Shown: positions 33,106-43,379, counted from the first letter of the stretch. The stretch: 64,000 bases of DNA from Shimia sediminis (GCF_003990645.1 NZ_RYZK01000002.1:434001-498000), one strand, 5' to 3'. The notes: a model not told the origin generated them from the sequence alone. A program made the numbers and translations.

Positions 33106-34779
33106 TCAGTTCCCCAGAATACCCGGCAGCCGCAGCCCTTTGTCCCGCGCGCATTCAACGGCGTCTTCGTACCCTGCATCCGCATGGCGCCAGACACCGC
33201 TGGCCGGGTCGTTCCACAGGACTCGTTCCAGCCGTTTCGCCGCCGCATCAGTACCATCGGCGCAGATCACCACGCCCGCATGTTGGCTGAACCCCATGCC
33301 AACCCCGCCCCCATGGTGCAGGCTGACCCAGGTCGCCCCCGAGGCCGTGTTGACCAAGGCATTCAGCAAGGGCCAGTCCGACACCGCGTCCGAGCCATCG
33401 CGCATCGCCTCGGTTTCGCGGTTGGGCGAGGCCACGGACCCCGAGTCCAGATGGTCACGCCCAATCACCACTGGCGCTTTCAACTCACCAGTTCGGACCA
33501 TCTCATTGAACGCCAGCCCCAATCGGTGCCGATCACCCAGGCCAACCCAGCAAATCCGCGCTGGCAGCCCTTGAAAGCTGATCCGCTCGCGCGCCATGTC
33601 CAGCCAGTTGTGCAGGTGCGTGTTGTCCGGCAACAGCTCTTTGACCTTTTGGTCGGTCTTGTAGATATCCTCGGGGTCGCCTGACAATGCCGCCCAGCGG
33701 AAAGGCCCCACACCCCGGCAGAACAGCGGGCGGATATAGGCAGGCACAAAACCGGGGAATGCAAAGGCATCTTCCAACCCTTCCTCCAGCGCCATCTGGC
33801 GGATGTTGTTGCCGTAATCCACCGTCGGCACGCCGTCATTGTGGAACGCCACCATCGCTGCAACCTGCACCTTCATCGAGGCCCTTGCAGCCGCTTCCAC
33901 CTCTTTCGGCGCGCTTTCCTGCTTGGCCTTCCACTCGGCCAATGACCACCCCTGCGGCAGGTAGCCGTGGCGCGGATCATGGGCCGAGGTCTGGTCGGTC
34001 ACGATGTCCGGACGAATCCCGCGACGTTGGATTTCCGGGAAAATGTCGGCGGCATTGCCCAGCAGACCTACGGATTTAGCTTCGCCCGCTGCCGTCCAAC
34101 GCTCGATCATCTCCAGCGCCTCGTCCAGTGTCTCGGCCTTTTCGTCCAGATACCTGGTGCGCAGACGGAAATCGATGCTGTCCGGATTGCACTCGACCGC
34201 CAGACAGCAGGCCCCGGCAAACACTGCGGCCAGGGGCTGTGCCCCGCCCATGCCGCCAAGACCACCGGTCAGAATCCATTTGCCTGTCAGGTCGCCGCCA
34301 TAGTGCTGACGTCCCGCCTCGGCAAAAGTCTCATAGGTGCCCTGAACAATGCCCTGCGTGCCGATGTAAATCCACGAGCCAGCGGTCATCTGGCCGTACA
34401 TCATCAGACCCTTTTTATCGAGTTCGTTAAAGTGATCCCAGTTGGCCCAATGCGGGACGAGGTTCGAGTTGGCGATCAACACACGTGGCGCGTCAACGTG
34501 GGTGCGCACCACAGCAACAGGACGCCCCGATTGCACCACCAGTGTCTCGTCCTCTTCCAGATCTTTCAGCGTGGCGACGATGCGGTCGAAATCCTCCCAT
34601 GTGCGCGCCGCCCGGCCAATACCGCCATAGACCACCAGTTCGTGCGGGTTTTCGGCCACATCCGGATGCAGGTTGTTCATCAGCATCCGCATTGGCGCTT
34701 CGGTCACCCAATGTTTGGCGTTCAGCTCGGGGCCGGTGGGTGGAAATACATCACGGATGTTCTTGCGGGGATCGCTCAT
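33106..34779 (-). CDS. hutU: Urocanate hydratase
   Basis: Second step of histidine degradation: urocanate + water to 4-imidazolone-5-propanoate, with tightly bound NAD+. The 557 residues match the family length; the dinucleotide-binding [13 protein letters not shown] and [28 protein letters not shown] and the Gly-rich [17 protein letters not shown] are clear. ATG 34779 has GGAG 7 nt upstream and overlaps the hutG stop by 4 nt. Last of the hutI-hutG-hutU run. Confidence 0.98.
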   Translation of the reverse strand: MSDPRKNIRDVFPPTGPELNAKHWVTEAPMRMLMNNLHPDVAENPHELVVYGGIGRAARTWEDFDRIVATLKDLEEDETLVVQSGRPVAVVRTHVDAPRVLIANSNLVPHWANWDHFNELDKKGLMMYGQMTAGSWIYIGTQGIVQGTYETFAEAGRQHYGGDLTGKWILTGGLGGMGGAQPLAAVFAGACCLAVECNPDSIDFRLRTRYLDEKAETLDEALEMIERWTAAGEAKSVGLLGNAADIFPEIQRRGIRPDIVTDQTSAHDPRHGYLPQGWSLAEWKAKQESAPKEVEAAARASMKVQVAAMVAFHNDGVPTVDYGNNIRQMALEEGLEDAFAFPGFVPAYIRPLFCRGVGPFRWAALSGDPEDIYKTDQKVKELLPDNTHLHNWLDMARERISFQGLPARICWVGLGDRHRLGLAFNEMVRTGELKAPVVIGRDHLDSGSVASPNRETEAMRDGSDAVSDWPLLNALVNTASGATWVSLHHGGGVGMGFSQHAGVVICADGTDAAAKRLERVLWNDPASGVWRHADAGYEDAVECARDKGLRLPGILGN

Positions 34780-35576
34780 TGGGGTCTCCAGTCGGACAGC
34801 ATTTCGAGGATTTGTGTAAGGGTCTTGCGCAGCCCTTGGGCCTTGGGGTTGTCCCAGGCCCAGGGCGGGCTTTCGTGCATATATGTGGACTGGGCGAGCT
34901 CCATCTGGATCGCGTGAACACCGTTTTCAGGTTCGCCATAATGCCGCGTGGTCCAGCCGCCCTTGAAGCGGCCATTCACCACGGTCGTATACCCGGTCCC
35001 CGCACGGCATATGGCCTCAACGCCTCCTGCCAGATCGGGCGCGCAAGTCTTGCCGCTATCGGTTCCGATGTTGAAATCCGGCAGGGTGCCCTCAAACAGA
35101 AAGGGAATTTCAGACCGGATCGAATGACAGTCGTACAGGATCGCGAACCCATGTTTGGCGCGAACACGGTCAACTTCGGCCCGCAGTGCAGCGTGGTAAG
35201 GCCGGTGATAGGTCTCAAGCCGGCGCTGCGTTTCCGCGGCATCCGGCTCATGCCCCTCAGCGTAAATCGGTACCCCGTCAAAATCGGTCACCGGGCACAG
35301 GCCCGTTGTGTTCTGCCCGGGATACAAGCTCTGCCCGTCGGGGTCGCGATTGACATCGATGACATAGCGATGCACCGGCGTGCGCACGGTTGTCAAACCC
35401 GGTATCAGGCCGCGATAGAGACGATCTATGTGCCAATCCGTATCCGCCAGCGCCCGCCCGGTGTCGTTGAAACCGTCCAAAATATCCGAGGGCACAAAGG
35501 TCCCCGTATGCGGCAGCCCCAAGACCATTGCACCTTCGCCACGCGTGACCTCGATCTCAGTCAATGCGGCCTCCAT
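34776..35576 (-). CDS. hutG: N-formylglutamate deformylase
   Basis: Hydrolyses N-formyl-L-glutamate to formate and glutamate, the last step of the five-step hut branch that uses HutF. The 266 residues show [46 protein letters not shown] and [13 protein letters not shown]. The ATG at 35576 lies within hutI and lacks a ribosome site, whereas TTG 35564 has GGAGG 5 nt upstream; the shorter form is therefore plausible. It overlaps hutI (3' end) and hutU (5' end), so translation is coupled. Confidence 0.93.
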   Translation of the reverse strand: MEAALTEIEVTRGEGAMVLGLPHTGTFVPSDILDGFNDTGRALADTDWHIDRLYRGLIPGLTTVRTPVHRYVIDVNRDPDGQSLYPGQNTTGLCPVTDFDGVPIYAEGHEPDAAETQRRLETYHRPYHAALRAEVDRVRAKHGFAILYDCHSIRSEIPFLFEGTLPDFNIGTDSGKTCAPDLAGGVEAICRAGTGYTTVVNGRFKGGWTTRHYGEPENGVHAIQMELAQSTYMHESPPWAWDNPKAQGLRKTLTQILEMLSDWRPQ

Positions 35577-36753
35577 GGATACGGCTGTGCAGCCGGTTGA
35601 ACCCGATGTGAAAGCTCAGCTCGGCAGGGTGCTCCGCATCCCAGACCGCCAGATCGGCTCGCATGCCCTCGGCCACAACACCACGATCAGTAAAGCCAAG
35701 CGCCTGCGCAGCGATCCGCGTTGTACCGGCCAAAGCCTCAGCCGGGGTCATGCCAAACAACGTGCAGCCCATGTTCATCGTCAACAAAAGGGACCCCAAG
35801 GGGGATGACCCCGGATTCCAGTCCGTTGCCAGTGCCATAGGCACGCCATGCTTGCGGAACAAATCGACCGGTGGGCGTTGCTGTTCTTTCAGGAAATAGA
35901 ACGCGCCGGGCAGCAAGGTCGCCACCGCCCCAGCGCGCTTTAGGCATTCGACACCGGCCTCGTCGATATACTCCACGTGATCCGCAGACAGGGCCGCGAA
36001 GTCCTCAACCACCTGCGCCCCGCCGATATTGCTCAGCTGATCGCTGTGCAGCTTTACCGGCAACCCCAACTCGCGCGCCACGGCAAAAACTTTGCGCATC
36101 TGATCGGCGTCAAAAGCAATGCCCTCGCAGAACCCGTCCACGGCATCCACCAACCCCTCGGCATGGGCCTGCCGCAACGCCGGAAGACAAACATCTTCCA
36201 GATAGACCTCTGCATTCATCCCCTTGGGCACAGCATGCGCCCCCAGGAAAGTACACGTTACGGAAAGATCACGATGCTGAGGTATCTGCCGCGCCACGCG
36301 CAGCATCTTCAGTTCCGTCTCGACATCCAGCCCATAGCCCGACTTGACCTCAACCGTGCTGACCCCTTCTGCGATCAGAGCATCCGCCCGGCTCAGCGCG
36401 TCGCGCAGCAACTCAGCCTCTGACGCCTCGCGCGTACCGATCACGGTCGACAGAATTCCACCACCCGCGCGGGCGATCTCTTCGTAACTCGCACCGTTCA
36501 GGCGCATTTCGAATTCACGCACCCGGCTGCCTGCGAAAACCAGATGAGTATGACAGTCGATCAGTGCTGGCGTGACCAGGCGCCCGCCCAAATCCACACG
36601 TTCACATCCTTGCCAGTCAGAAGGCAGCTCTGCCTGCGGCCCCACCCACGCCACCTGCGTGCCGTCCAGAACAATCGCACCATCCGGGATCAACCCATAA
36701 GGAGCGCCCCCTTCGACCATCGTCGCAACATCGAGATTCTCTAGAACCCGCAT
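35557..36753 (-). CDS. hutI: Imidazolonepropionase
   Basis: Hydrolyses 4-imidazolone-5-propanoate to N-formimino-L-glutamate. The 398-residue amidohydrolase has the metal-binding His68-x-His70 in LIDCHTHLVFAGSR, KLHSDQLSNIGG and the LATDWNPGSSP metal-Asp region. ATG 36753 (MRVLENLDVATM) fits the family; the longer frame to 36846 would run through the divergent operator. It leads the hutI-hutG-hutU run. A probable HutC site lies 18 nt upstream of its start. Confidence 0.97.
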   Translation of the reverse strand: MRVLENLDVATMVEGGAPYGLIPDGAIVLDGTQVAWVGPQAELPSDWQGCERVDLGGRLVTPALIDCHTHLVFAGSRVREFEMRLNGASYEEIARAGGGILSTVIGTREASEAELLRDALSRADALIAEGVSTVEVKSGYGLDVETELKMLRVARQIPQHRDLSVTCTFLGAHAVPKGMNAEVYLEDVCLPALRQAHAEGLVDAVDGFCEGIAFDADQMRKVFAVARELGLPVKLHSDQLSNIGGAQVVEDFAALSADHVEYIDEAGVECLKRAGAVATLLPGAFYFLKEQQRPPVDLFRKHGVPMALATDWNPGSSPLGSLLLTMNMGCTLFGMTPAEALAGTTRIAAQALGFTDRGVVAEGMRADLAVWDAEHPAELSFHIGFNRLHSRIHGGRID

Positions 36754-36771
36754 CTTCGCACTTGCACCCCT

Positions 36772-36791
36772 TATTAAGTACGTACATAATA
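36772..36791. promoter_or_regulatory. Probable HutC operator between hutI and hutF
   Basis: TATTA-A-GTAC-GTAC-A-TAATA: a 20-bp palindrome with one mismatched pair, the only strongly symmetric sequence in the AT-rich divergent gap. HutC-type regulators bind AT-rich palindromes of this size. A related 14-bp palindrome (10 of 14 identical in register) lies at 48068-48081 before hutH. Confidence 0.7.
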
Positions 36792-36827
36792 TTTTTAAGT
36801 TCGACACAAGAGTCAAGAGGAAATGCC

Positions 36828-38189
36828 GTGCAAAAGATCGCTGCAAAACAGGTTCTAACCGACAAGGGCTGGCAAAACGATGTTACGATCACCATCAGGT
36901 CAGATGGGCAGATCGAGGCGATTTTCGCCGGAATAGAGTCTGATACTCCCACCCACGACCTCCTGCTTCCCGCCCCGACAAACCTGCACAGCCACAGTTT
37001 TCAGCGCGCCATGGCAGGTTGGACCGAGGCCCGAGGCCCCAACCCAAATGACAGTTTCTGGACATGGCGGCGACTGATGTACCGCTTCCTCGATCAACTC
37101 ACCCCGGATCAGATCGAGGCCATCGCAACCCTCACCTTCATGGAAATGCTCGAAGCGGGCTATAGCGCCGTGGCCGAGTTTCACTATCTCCACCATCAGG
37201 TTGGCGGGCATGCCTATGCCGACCCCGCCGAACTGTCGCACCGCATTATCCGCGCTGCGGAAACCGCAGGCATTGGCCTGACCCTCCTGCCCGTTCTTTA
37301 CCAGTTCGGCGGTTGTGACGCGCGCCCGCTCGAGGGCGGTCAAATGCGCTTTGGCAACACCCCCGACCAATTTGCCGCCCTGCACGCGAGCGCCGCCAAA
37401 GCGATTACGGTTGCGGACCACCACATCGGCACCGCCCCCCACTCTCTGCGCGCTGTCGACCGCGCGGGGTTACAAATGGCCCTGGACCTCACCCCCACCG
37501 GCCCCATCCATATGCATCTCGCCGAACAGACCGCCGAGGTGGACGAGGTTCTGGCACACCTTGGCGCCCGCCCGACCGAGTGGCTTTTGCAGAACGCCCA
37601 CGTTGATGCGCGCTGGTGCCTGATCCACTGCACCCAGATGAGTGATACGGAAACCCGTGATCTCGCCACGACCGGTGCTGTTGCGGGCCTCTGCCCCCTG
37701 ACAGAATCCAGTCTTGGCGATGGCATTTTCAATGGCGAGACCTGGCTAAACTCCAAAGGCAAACTGGGCATCGGTTCAGACTCAAACATCCACATCACGC
37801 TGTTTGAAGAGCTCAAGACCCTCGAATACAGCCAGCGCCTGAAAACCCGCCGTCGTGCCGTGCTCGCCACCGAAACGCTCTCGACCGGCCACCGCCTGTT
37901 TGCCGCGGCTTGCAACGGCGGTGCACAGGCCGCCGGACGTAACAGCGGCGGCATCCGCCCCGGCGCGCTGGCCGACCTGATCGCCATCGAGACAGACAAT
38001 CGCTGGCTCAACAATTCAACAGGCGACCTTGCGCTCGACGGCTTGATCTTTACCGGCCACGGGCAGGACTGCATCACAGACGTCTGGAGTGCCGGGCGCC
38101 ACATGGTGAAACAGGGTCGTCACATCCGTCAGGATCAGATAATCAGGGATTTCCGAACCGTCATGACCTCGCTAAAGGCCTCTGCGTGA
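36828..38189 (+). CDS. hutF: Formimidoylglutamate deiminase
   Basis: Converts N-formimino-L-glutamate to N-formyl-L-glutamate and ammonia, so this organism uses the five-step hut route (HutF + HutG). The 453-residue amidohydrolase has His54-x-His56 in TNLHSHSFQRAMAGW, HMHLAEQTAEVDE, IHCTQMSDTET and LGIGSDSNIHI. The start is GTG 36828 with AGAGG 8 nt upstream; the longer frame to 36762 would include the operator. Its stop overlaps the hutC start. Confidence 0.96.
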   Translation: MQKIAAKQVLTDKGWQNDVTITIRSDGQIEAIFAGIESDTPTHDLLLPAPTNLHSHSFQRAMAGWTEARGPNPNDSFWTWRRLMYRFLDQLTPDQIEAIATLTFMEMLEAGYSAVAEFHYLHHQVGGHAYADPAELSHRIIRAAETAGIGLTLLPVLYQFGGCDARPLEGGQMRFGNTPDQFAALHASAAKAITVADHHIGTAPHSLRAVDRAGLQMALDLTPTGPIHMHLAEQTAEVDEVLAHLGARPTEWLLQNAHVDARWCLIHCTQMSDTETRDLATTGAVAGLCPLTESSLGDGIFNGETWLNSKGKLGIGSDSNIHITLFEELKTLEYSQRLKTRRRAVLATETLSTGHRLFAAACNGGAQAAGRNSGGIRPGALADLIAIETDNRWLNNSTGDLALDGLIFTGHGQDCITDVWSAGRHMVKQGRHIRQDQIIRDFRTVMTSLKASA

Positions 38190-38890
38190 TCTCTCCTATG
38201 CGCCACAACTGGAAATCCGTCCGGGATGAGGTCGCTGCCCGCATCCTGCGGTCCGACTATGCGCCCGGAGACCGCCTGCCCCGTGATGAGGAACTGGCCG
38301 CTGAGCTGGGCTGCGCCCGCTCGACTGTCGTGCGCGCCATGCAGGACCTCGCCGACAGTGGCATCGTCGAACGCCGCCGCAAGGGCGGCACCCGTGTGCC
38401 CGCCAACCCCGTGACCCGCGCGACCTTTGATATTCCGGTCACCCGCTCCGAGATTGAAGCGCGCGGGCAATCTTATGGCTACCACCTCCTCGAACAGACC
38501 CCGGCACCAAGCCCTCTGCACGTCACCACCGCCTTCGGCCTCAGCGCGCCACAGGACATGTTGCATCTGCGCGCTCTGCACCTTGCCGACCAGAAACCCT
38601 ATATTTTTGAGGACCGTTGGATCGCACTCAACACTGTGCCCGAGATCCGCGATGTGGACCTCACCACCCTCAGCGCCAATGAGTGGCTGGTCAAAAACAG
38701 ACCCTATTCCCGCTGTACTGTGCGGTTTTACGCCACCAACGCCGGGTCGGATTATGGCCCGATCTTTGCCACCGATCCGACCACACCGCTTTTTGTGGTC
38801 GAGCGCACGACCTGGGTCAACGACGCCCCGATCACTTCGGTCAAGGCCATCGCCCACCCCGGATACCAGATGCTGACCGAAGTCGGCTGA
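38186..38890 (+). CDS. hutC: Histidine-utilisation repressor HutC (GntR/UTRA)
   Basis: A 234-residue GntR-family regulator with an N-terminal winged helix, ARILRSDYAPGDRLPRDEELAAELGCARSTVVRAMQDLADSGIVERRRKGGTRV, and a C-terminal UTRA effector domain with EDRWIALNTVP and FVVERTTWVNDAPITSVK. HutC proteins are released from DNA by urocanate. GTG 38186 overlaps the hutF stop; ATG 38198 is an alternative. It is followed directly by the TPP riboswitch of the thi operon. Confidence 0.93.
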   Translation: MISPMRHNWKSVRDEVAARILRSDYAPGDRLPRDEELAAELGCARSTVVRAMQDLADSGIVERRRKGGTRVPANPVTRATFDIPVTRSEIEARGQSYGYHLLEQTPAPSPLHVTTAFGLSAPQDMLHLRALHLADQKPYIFEDRWIALNTVPEIRDVDLTTLSANEWLVKNRPYSRCTVRFYATNAGSDYGPIFATDPTTPLFVVERTTWVNDAPITSVKAIAHPGYQMLTEVG

Positions 38891-38944
38891 CCCACCCGAA
38901 CCGATTGACCCTGCGACAGGTGCCTGCTATGCGGGGCACAATAC

Positions 38945-39024
38945 CGTTGGGGTGCCATCTGGCTGAGAGGCGTTTACGTCGACCCATCGAACCTGATCCG
39001 GGCAATTCCGGCGTAGGGAACGGT
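38945..39024 (+). ncRNA. TPP riboswitch (THI element)
   Basis: The conserved THI box is complete: TTGGGGTGCC, GGCTGAGAGG, GACCCATCGAACCTGATCC, GGGCAATTCCGGCGTAGGGAA. It lies 56 nt before the preferred thiD start and should repress the whole thi operon when thiamin diphosphate is abundant, probably by blocking translation since no clear T-run follows. Confidence 0.97.
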
Positions 39025-39080
39025 CTTTAGTCAGACAGACGTTTTCCATGCCCTCGTTGCCCCCAAACCGGAGCGACGAC

Positions 39081-39884
39081 TTGGTACCTATAGCCCTCAC
39101 AATCGCAGGATCCGATAGCGGTGGTGGCGCTGGCATTCAGGCCGACCTCAAGGCGATGTCCGCCCTGGGTGTTTATGGCGCCAGTGTGATTACCGCGATC
39201 ACCGCGCAAAACACCCAAGCCGTCACAGCCGTGCATGGCGTGCCTCTTGACGTGATTTCCGCCCAGATTGATGCGGTTCTCTCAGACCTCGATGTCGGCG
39301 CCATCAAAATCGGCATGCTGGCCACGCCCGAGATCATCCAGACCGTCGCCGATGGGTTGCGGGACTTCACCGGCCCCATCGTTCTGGATCCGGTCATGAT
39401 CGCCAAATCCGGCGACGCCCTGCTGGCGCGCGAGGCCGTGCAAACCCTGCGCGAGGAGCTGCTGCCCCGCGCTACGGTCCTCACCCCGAACCTGCCCGAA
39501 GCCGCCGTTCTTCTTGACCGTCTCGTCGCCGAAGATCGCGAGGACATGGTGGGTCACGGGTTGGCGCTCTGCGCGCTCGGCGCAAAGGCGGTCTTGATGA
39601 AGGGCGGCCACGCTTCGGGTGATGTCTGCCACGATATTCTCATCGGTCCAGACGGTGTGCTCGCGGAAATGTCTGCCTCCCGTCGAGACACCAAGAACAC
39701 ACACGGCACTGGCTGCACTCTGTCATCTTCAATCGCCGCGGGTCTCGCCAAGGGCCTGCCGCTCACCCAAGCCGCCGAGGAGGCCCATGCTTACTTGCAA
39801 GGTGCCATCGCCGAAGCTGACAAACTGGGCGTCGGCCATGGGCACGGCCCCGTGCATCACTTCTACCGGGTCTGGGACGCGTGA
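39081..39884 (+). CDS. thiD: Hydroxymethylpyrimidine/phosphomethylpyrimidine kinase
   Basis: Phosphorylates HMP to HMP-P and HMP-PP for thiamin synthesis. The core is IALTIAGSDSGGGAGIQADLKAMSALG, with GAIKIGMLATPEII, VLDPVMIAKSG and the anion hole NTHGTGCTLSSSIAAGL. I prefer TTG 39081, giving the family start MVPIALTIAGSDS, because GGAG lies 8 nt upstream. ATG 39048 in the same frame lacks a ribosome site and would add eleven residues. First gene of the riboswitch-controlled operon; it overlaps thiO by 4 nt. Confidence 0.96.
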   Translation: MVPIALTIAGSDSGGGAGIQADLKAMSALGVYGASVITAITAQNTQAVTAVHGVPLDVISAQIDAVLSDLDVGAIKIGMLATPEIIQTVADGLRDFTGPIVLDPVMIAKSGDALLAREAVQTLREELLPRATVLTPNLPEAAVLLDRLVAEDREDMVGHGLALCALGAKAVLMKGGHASGDVCHDILIGPDGVLAEMSASRRDTKNTHGTGCTLSSSIAAGLAKGLPLTQAAEEAHAYLQGAIAEADKLGVGHGHGPVHHFYRVWDA

Positions 39885-40858
39885 CGCTCTTTTCCATCAT
39901 AGGGGCCGGTGTTGCCGGTCTGGCCGTGGCCTCGGAGCTGGTCTCGCGCGGGGTCAAGGTACAGGTCTTTGACCCCGGCGGATCGCCCGGCGCCCATGGT
40001 TGCTCGTGGTGGGCCGGCGGCATGCTTGCCCCGTGGTGCGAATATGAAAACGCCGAAGAACCGGTGCTGCGCCTAGGTCAACAAGCCATTGACTGGTGGG
40101 CCGATCGCACCCCGGTCAAACGCTGCGGGACGCTGGTGGTTGCCAGTGGCCGCGACCTCCCCGACCTGCGCCGTTTCGCACGCCGGACGGAAGGGTTCGA
40201 TAAGGTCGAAAGGGCAAAAATCGCCGAGTTAGAGCCTGATTTGGCTGCTTACGGCAAAGGTCTGTTCTTCCCGGAAGAAGCCCACCTCGACCCCCGCAAG
40301 GCCCTGCAGGATCTCTATCGCGGACTGCAAGAGCAAGGCGTCGATTTCCATAAGAAACTCGCTCCCGCGCAACTCAAGAACGCCATCGACTGCCGGGGTC
40401 TGCATGCCCGCGAAATCCTGCACGACCTGCGCGGCGTCAAGGGCGAAATGCTGGTCGTTCGCTGCCCGGATGTGTCTCTAACACGGCCTGTTCGGCTCTT
40501 GCACCCACGCATGCCGCTTTACATCGTGCCACGTGGCGATGGCGTCTACATGCTCGGCGCCACCATGATCGAAAGCGAAGAATCGAGCCGCATTACAGCG
40601 CGTTCGATGCTGGAACTGCTCAGTGCCGCCTATGCCCTGAACCCCGCCTTTGGCGAGGCCGAAGTGCTGGAAATCGGCGTCGATCTGCGCCCCGCTTTCC
40701 CCGACAACCTGCCCCGCATCCGTCGGCTGGGCCACACAATCTATGCCAACGGACTTTTCCGCCACGGCTACCTACTCGCCCCCGCCCTGGCGCGTGGCGT
40801 TGCCGATCTGGCGCTTGAAAACACACATTCGGAGATGGTCGATGAAGATCGTGCTTAA
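39881..40858 (+). CDS. thiO: Glycine oxidase ThiO
   Basis: An FAD-dependent oxidase of 325 residues that makes dehydroglycine (iminoglycine) from glycine for the thiazole ring. The dinucleotide fold is at the N-terminus: [43 protein letters not shown] follows, and near the end [20 protein letters not shown] is the typical FAD/substrate site. The start is GTG 39881, overlapping the thiD stop. It overlaps thiS by 17 nt. Confidence 0.94.
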   Translation: MTLFSIIGAGVAGLAVASELVSRGVKVQVFDPGGSPGAHGCSWWAGGMLAPWCEYENAEEPVLRLGQQAIDWWADRTPVKRCGTLVVASGRDLPDLRRFARRTEGFDKVERAKIAELEPDLAAYGKGLFFPEEAHLDPRKALQDLYRGLQEQGVDFHKKLAPAQLKNAIDCRGLHAREILHDLRGVKGEMLVVRCPDVSLTRPVRLLHPRMPLYIVPRGDGVYMLGATMIESEESSRITARSMLELLSAAYALNPAFGEAEVLEIGVDLRPAFPDNLPRIRRLGHTIYANGLFRHGYLLAPALARGVADLALENTHSEMVDEDRA

Positions 40859-41036
40859 CGGAAATCCCCGCGAGGTGCAGGCGACAACGCTTGCCGACCT
40901 CCTCACCGAAACCGGCTTTTCCGGCCGCGTCGCAACAGCTGTTAACGAAGACTTCGTGCCGGCCACTTTGCGCCCCTCACACACACTCAACGATGGTGAT
41001 CGGGTCGAAGTGCTCGCGCCGATGCAAGGGGGCTGA
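40842..41036 (+). CDS. thiS: Sulfur carrier protein ThiS
   Basis: A 64-residue beta-grasp (ubiquitin-like) protein ending in the required Gly-Gly (PMQGG), which ThiF adenylates and which carries the thiocarboxylate sulfur for ThiG. The sequence begins [26 protein letters not shown] 40842 has GGAGATGG upstream. It lies inside the translationally coupled thi run, 1 nt before thiG. Confidence 0.96.
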   Translation: MKIVLNGNPREVQATTLADLLTETGFSGRVATAVNEDFVPATLRPSHTLNDGDRVEVLAPMQGG

Positions 41037-41037
41037 C

Positions 41038-41808
41038 ATGCGCACATTCTACGGCACTGACCTCCCAAACCCCTTGATGCTGGGCACCGCCCAGTACCCC
41101 AGCCCCGCGATCCTTGAACAGGCCTTTCGCGAAAGCGGCGCGGGTGTTGCGACGGTCTCGTTACGTCGGGAGGGTGCAGGCGGCGCGGGTCAAACTTTCT
41201 GGCAGATGATCTCGGACCTCAACGTCCTGATCCTTCCCAACACCGCCGGATGCCACACCGTGAAAGAGGCGGTCACCACCGCCCACATGGCGCGCGAGGT
41301 TTTTGGCACCGACTGGATCAAGCTCGAACTGATCGGTCACACGGACAGCCTGCAGCCGGACGTCTTCCAACTGGTCGAGGCCGCCCGCATTCTCACCGAT
41401 GACGGCTTTCAGGTCTTCCCCTACACCACCGACGACCTGATCGTCGGCGAACGCCTGCTCGAAGCTGGATGCGAAGTCCTCATGCCCTGGGGCGCGCCCA
41501 TCGGCTCGGGCCGGGGCCTCAACAACGAATATGCCCTCCGCGCCATGCGCGCCGAATTTCCCGACACGCCGCTGGTGGTGGATGCGGGCATCGGCCTGCC
41601 CAGCCACGCCGCCCACGCCATGGAACTCGGCTATGACGCGGTGCTCTTAAACACCGCCGTCGCCCGCGCAGGCGAGCCCGCCACCATGGCCCGCGCCATG
41701 AAGCTGGCGATCGAAGCCGGGCAACTGGCGCATCAGGCCGACCCCATCGAAGCCCGCGACATGGCCGAAGCCTCAACCCCTGTGATCGGAAAGGCGTTTC
41801 TCACATGA
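41038..41808 (+). CDS. thiG: Thiazole synthase
   Basis: A 256-residue TIM-barrel enzyme that joins DXP, iminoglycine and ThiS-thiocarboxylate to the thiazole phosphate. The motif [52 protein letters not shown] is typical, as is DWIKLELIG with the Schiff-base lysine and [12 protein letters not shown]. It starts at ATG 41038, 1 nt after the thiS stop, and overlaps thiE by 4 nt. Confidence 0.97.
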   Translation: MRTFYGTDLPNPLMLGTAQYPSPAILEQAFRESGAGVATVSLRREGAGGAGQTFWQMISDLNVLILPNTAGCHTVKEAVTTAHMAREVFGTDWIKLELIGHTDSLQPDVFQLVEAARILTDDGFQVFPYTTDDLIVGERLLEAGCEVLMPWGAPIGSGRGLNNEYALRAMRAEFPDTPLVVDAGIGLPSHAAHAMELGYDAVLLNTAVARAGEPATMARAMKLAIEAGQLAHQADPIEARDMAEASTPVIGKAFLT

Positions 41809-42401
41809 CCCTCGACCGCTTCTATCCGATCTTCGAACACTCCGACTGGCTGCGCCGCATGCTGCCTTTGGGCGTGAAACTCGTACAACTGCGCGTGAAA
41901 GATCAGCCCTTGGAGTTCGTCCGCGAGCAAATCGCCCTCTCCCGCGACCTCTGTCGAAACCACGGCGCAGTGCTCGTCATCAACGACTATTGGCAAGAGG
42001 CCATCGACGCGGGCTGTGACTGGCTGCATCTCGGTCAGGAAGACCTTGATGAGGCCGACCTCAAAGCCATCCGCGCAGCCGGCCTGAAACTCGGTGTCTC
42101 CACCCATGACGATGACGAATTGGAACGCGTGTTGGCGATGGGCCCAGATTATGTCGCCCTCGGCCCGGTCTACCCCACGATCCTGAAAAAGATGAAGTGG
42201 CATCAGCAGGGCCTGCCCCGCGTCACTGAGTGGAAAGCACGGGTTGGCAACATCCCTCTCGTCGGCATTGGCGGCATGAGCGTTGAACGCGCCCCCGGTG
42301 TGCTCGAAGCTGGTGCCGATATCGTCTCGGCTGTCACCGACATCACCCTGAACGACGACCCTGAGGGGCGCGTACGCCAGTGGATCGAGGTCACCCGATG
42401 A
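41805..42401 (+). CDS. thiE: Thiamine-phosphate synthase
   Basis: Couples HMP-PP with thiazole phosphate to thiamin phosphate. The 198 residues contain [38 protein letters not shown] and [39 protein letters not shown] is the phosphate-binding end. It overlaps thiG and thiF by 4 nt at each side (ATGA), so translation is coupled. Confidence 0.95.
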   Translation: MTLDRFYPIFEHSDWLRRMLPLGVKLVQLRVKDQPLEFVREQIALSRDLCRNHGAVLVINDYWQEAIDAGCDWLHLGQEDLDEADLKAIRAAGLKLGVSTHDDDELERVLAMGPDYVALGPVYPTILKKMKWHQQGLPRVTEWKARVGNIPLVGIGGMSVERAPGVLEAGADIVSAVTDITLNDDPEGRVRQWIEVTR

Positions 42402-43363
42402 CCCGATACGCCCGCCAGACCATCCTGCCAGAGGTCGGCATCGAGGGGCAAAGCCGCCTCGCCTCGGCCCGCGTTCTGGTGGTTGGCGCAGGCGGTCTTG
42501 CGGCCCCGGTCCTGCCGCTCTTGGCGGGTGCTGGCGTGGGACATATCACGATTGTTGACGGCGACTCGGTGGACCTCTCCAACCTGCACCGCCAAACCCT
42601 GTTCACCGAGATTGATTGCGGTTTACCCAAGGCACAAGTCGCCGCCGACCGCTGCCGTGCCATCAACAGCGATATCAAGATCATTGGGCAGGAACAGTCT
42701 CTGAATCCAGTCACTGCAACGGCCCTCGTTACCGGTTGTGACGTCGTCCTCGACTGCGCTGACAGCTACGCCGCGAGCTACATTCTCAGCGACACCTGCT
42801 TAGCGCAAAACACCCCCCTTATCAGCGCGTCCGTCTTGGGCCTCGGCGGTTATGTCGGCGGCTTCTGCGGCGGCTCCCCTTCCCTGCGTGCCGTCTTCCC
42901 GGACGCCCCCGACAGCGGCGCAAGCTGCGCCACCGCAGGCGTCCTTGGCCCCGTTGTCGGCGTGATCGGCGCAATGCAGGCACAAATGGCCTTGGCGGTG
43001 ATCCTGGGTCTCGATCCATCACCCCTTGGCCAGATGGTGCAATACGACGCCCGCACCCTGCGCAGCACATCCTTTCGCTTTGACGGCGCCCCTGAACCCG
43101 GCCACGGTTTCAGCTTCGTCGCCCCAGACCACCTCGGCCCCAAGGACGTGATCGTTGACCTTCGCGACACGGCCGAGGCCCCAATCCCGGCCCATCCAAA
43201 AGCCCAGCGCATCGCCCCCGGCCGCGTCGCCGCGACCCTCGACACATCCAATTCCCGCCTCGCCCTCTGCTGCGCCTCTGGTCTGCGCGCGTGGCGCGAG
43301 GCGGAAACCCTATCCCCAGATTGGCCCGGCGAGATCGTCCTCGTCGCTGCCTCCACTTCATGA
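42398..43363 (+). CDS. thiF: ThiF-type ThiS adenylyltransferase fused to a rhodanese-like domain
   Basis: A 321-residue E1-like enzyme. Residues 1-230 are the adenylation domain: ATP site VLVVGAGGLAAPVLPLLAGAG, DGDSVDLSNLHRQ, DCADSYAASYIL, and Cys177 in SCATAGVLGP. The CxxC zinc pairs of MoeB/ThiF are missing: the first reads SLRAVFP and no second pair is seen. Residues about 249-321 look like a rhodanese domain, with VIVDLRD and the active loop Cys291-Cys292-Ala-Ser-Gly-Leu-Arg. The enzyme may thus adenylate ThiS and bring persulfide sulfur in one chain. Confidence 0.9.
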   Translation: MTRYARQTILPEVGIEGQSRLASARVLVVGAGGLAAPVLPLLAGAGVGHITIVDGDSVDLSNLHRQTLFTEIDCGLPKAQVAADRCRAINSDIKIIGQEQSLNPVTATALVTGCDVVLDCADSYAASYILSDTCLAQNTPLISASVLGLGGYVGGFCGGSPSLRAVFPDAPDSGASCATAGVLGPVVGVIGAMQAQMALAVILGLDPSPLGQMVQYDARTLRSTSFRFDGAPEPGHGFSFVAPDHLGPKDVIVDLRDTAEAPIPAHPKAQRIAPGRVAATLDTSNSRLALCCASGLRAWREAETLSPDWPGEIVLVAASTS

Positions 43364-43379
43364 AAAGGAAACGCACACC

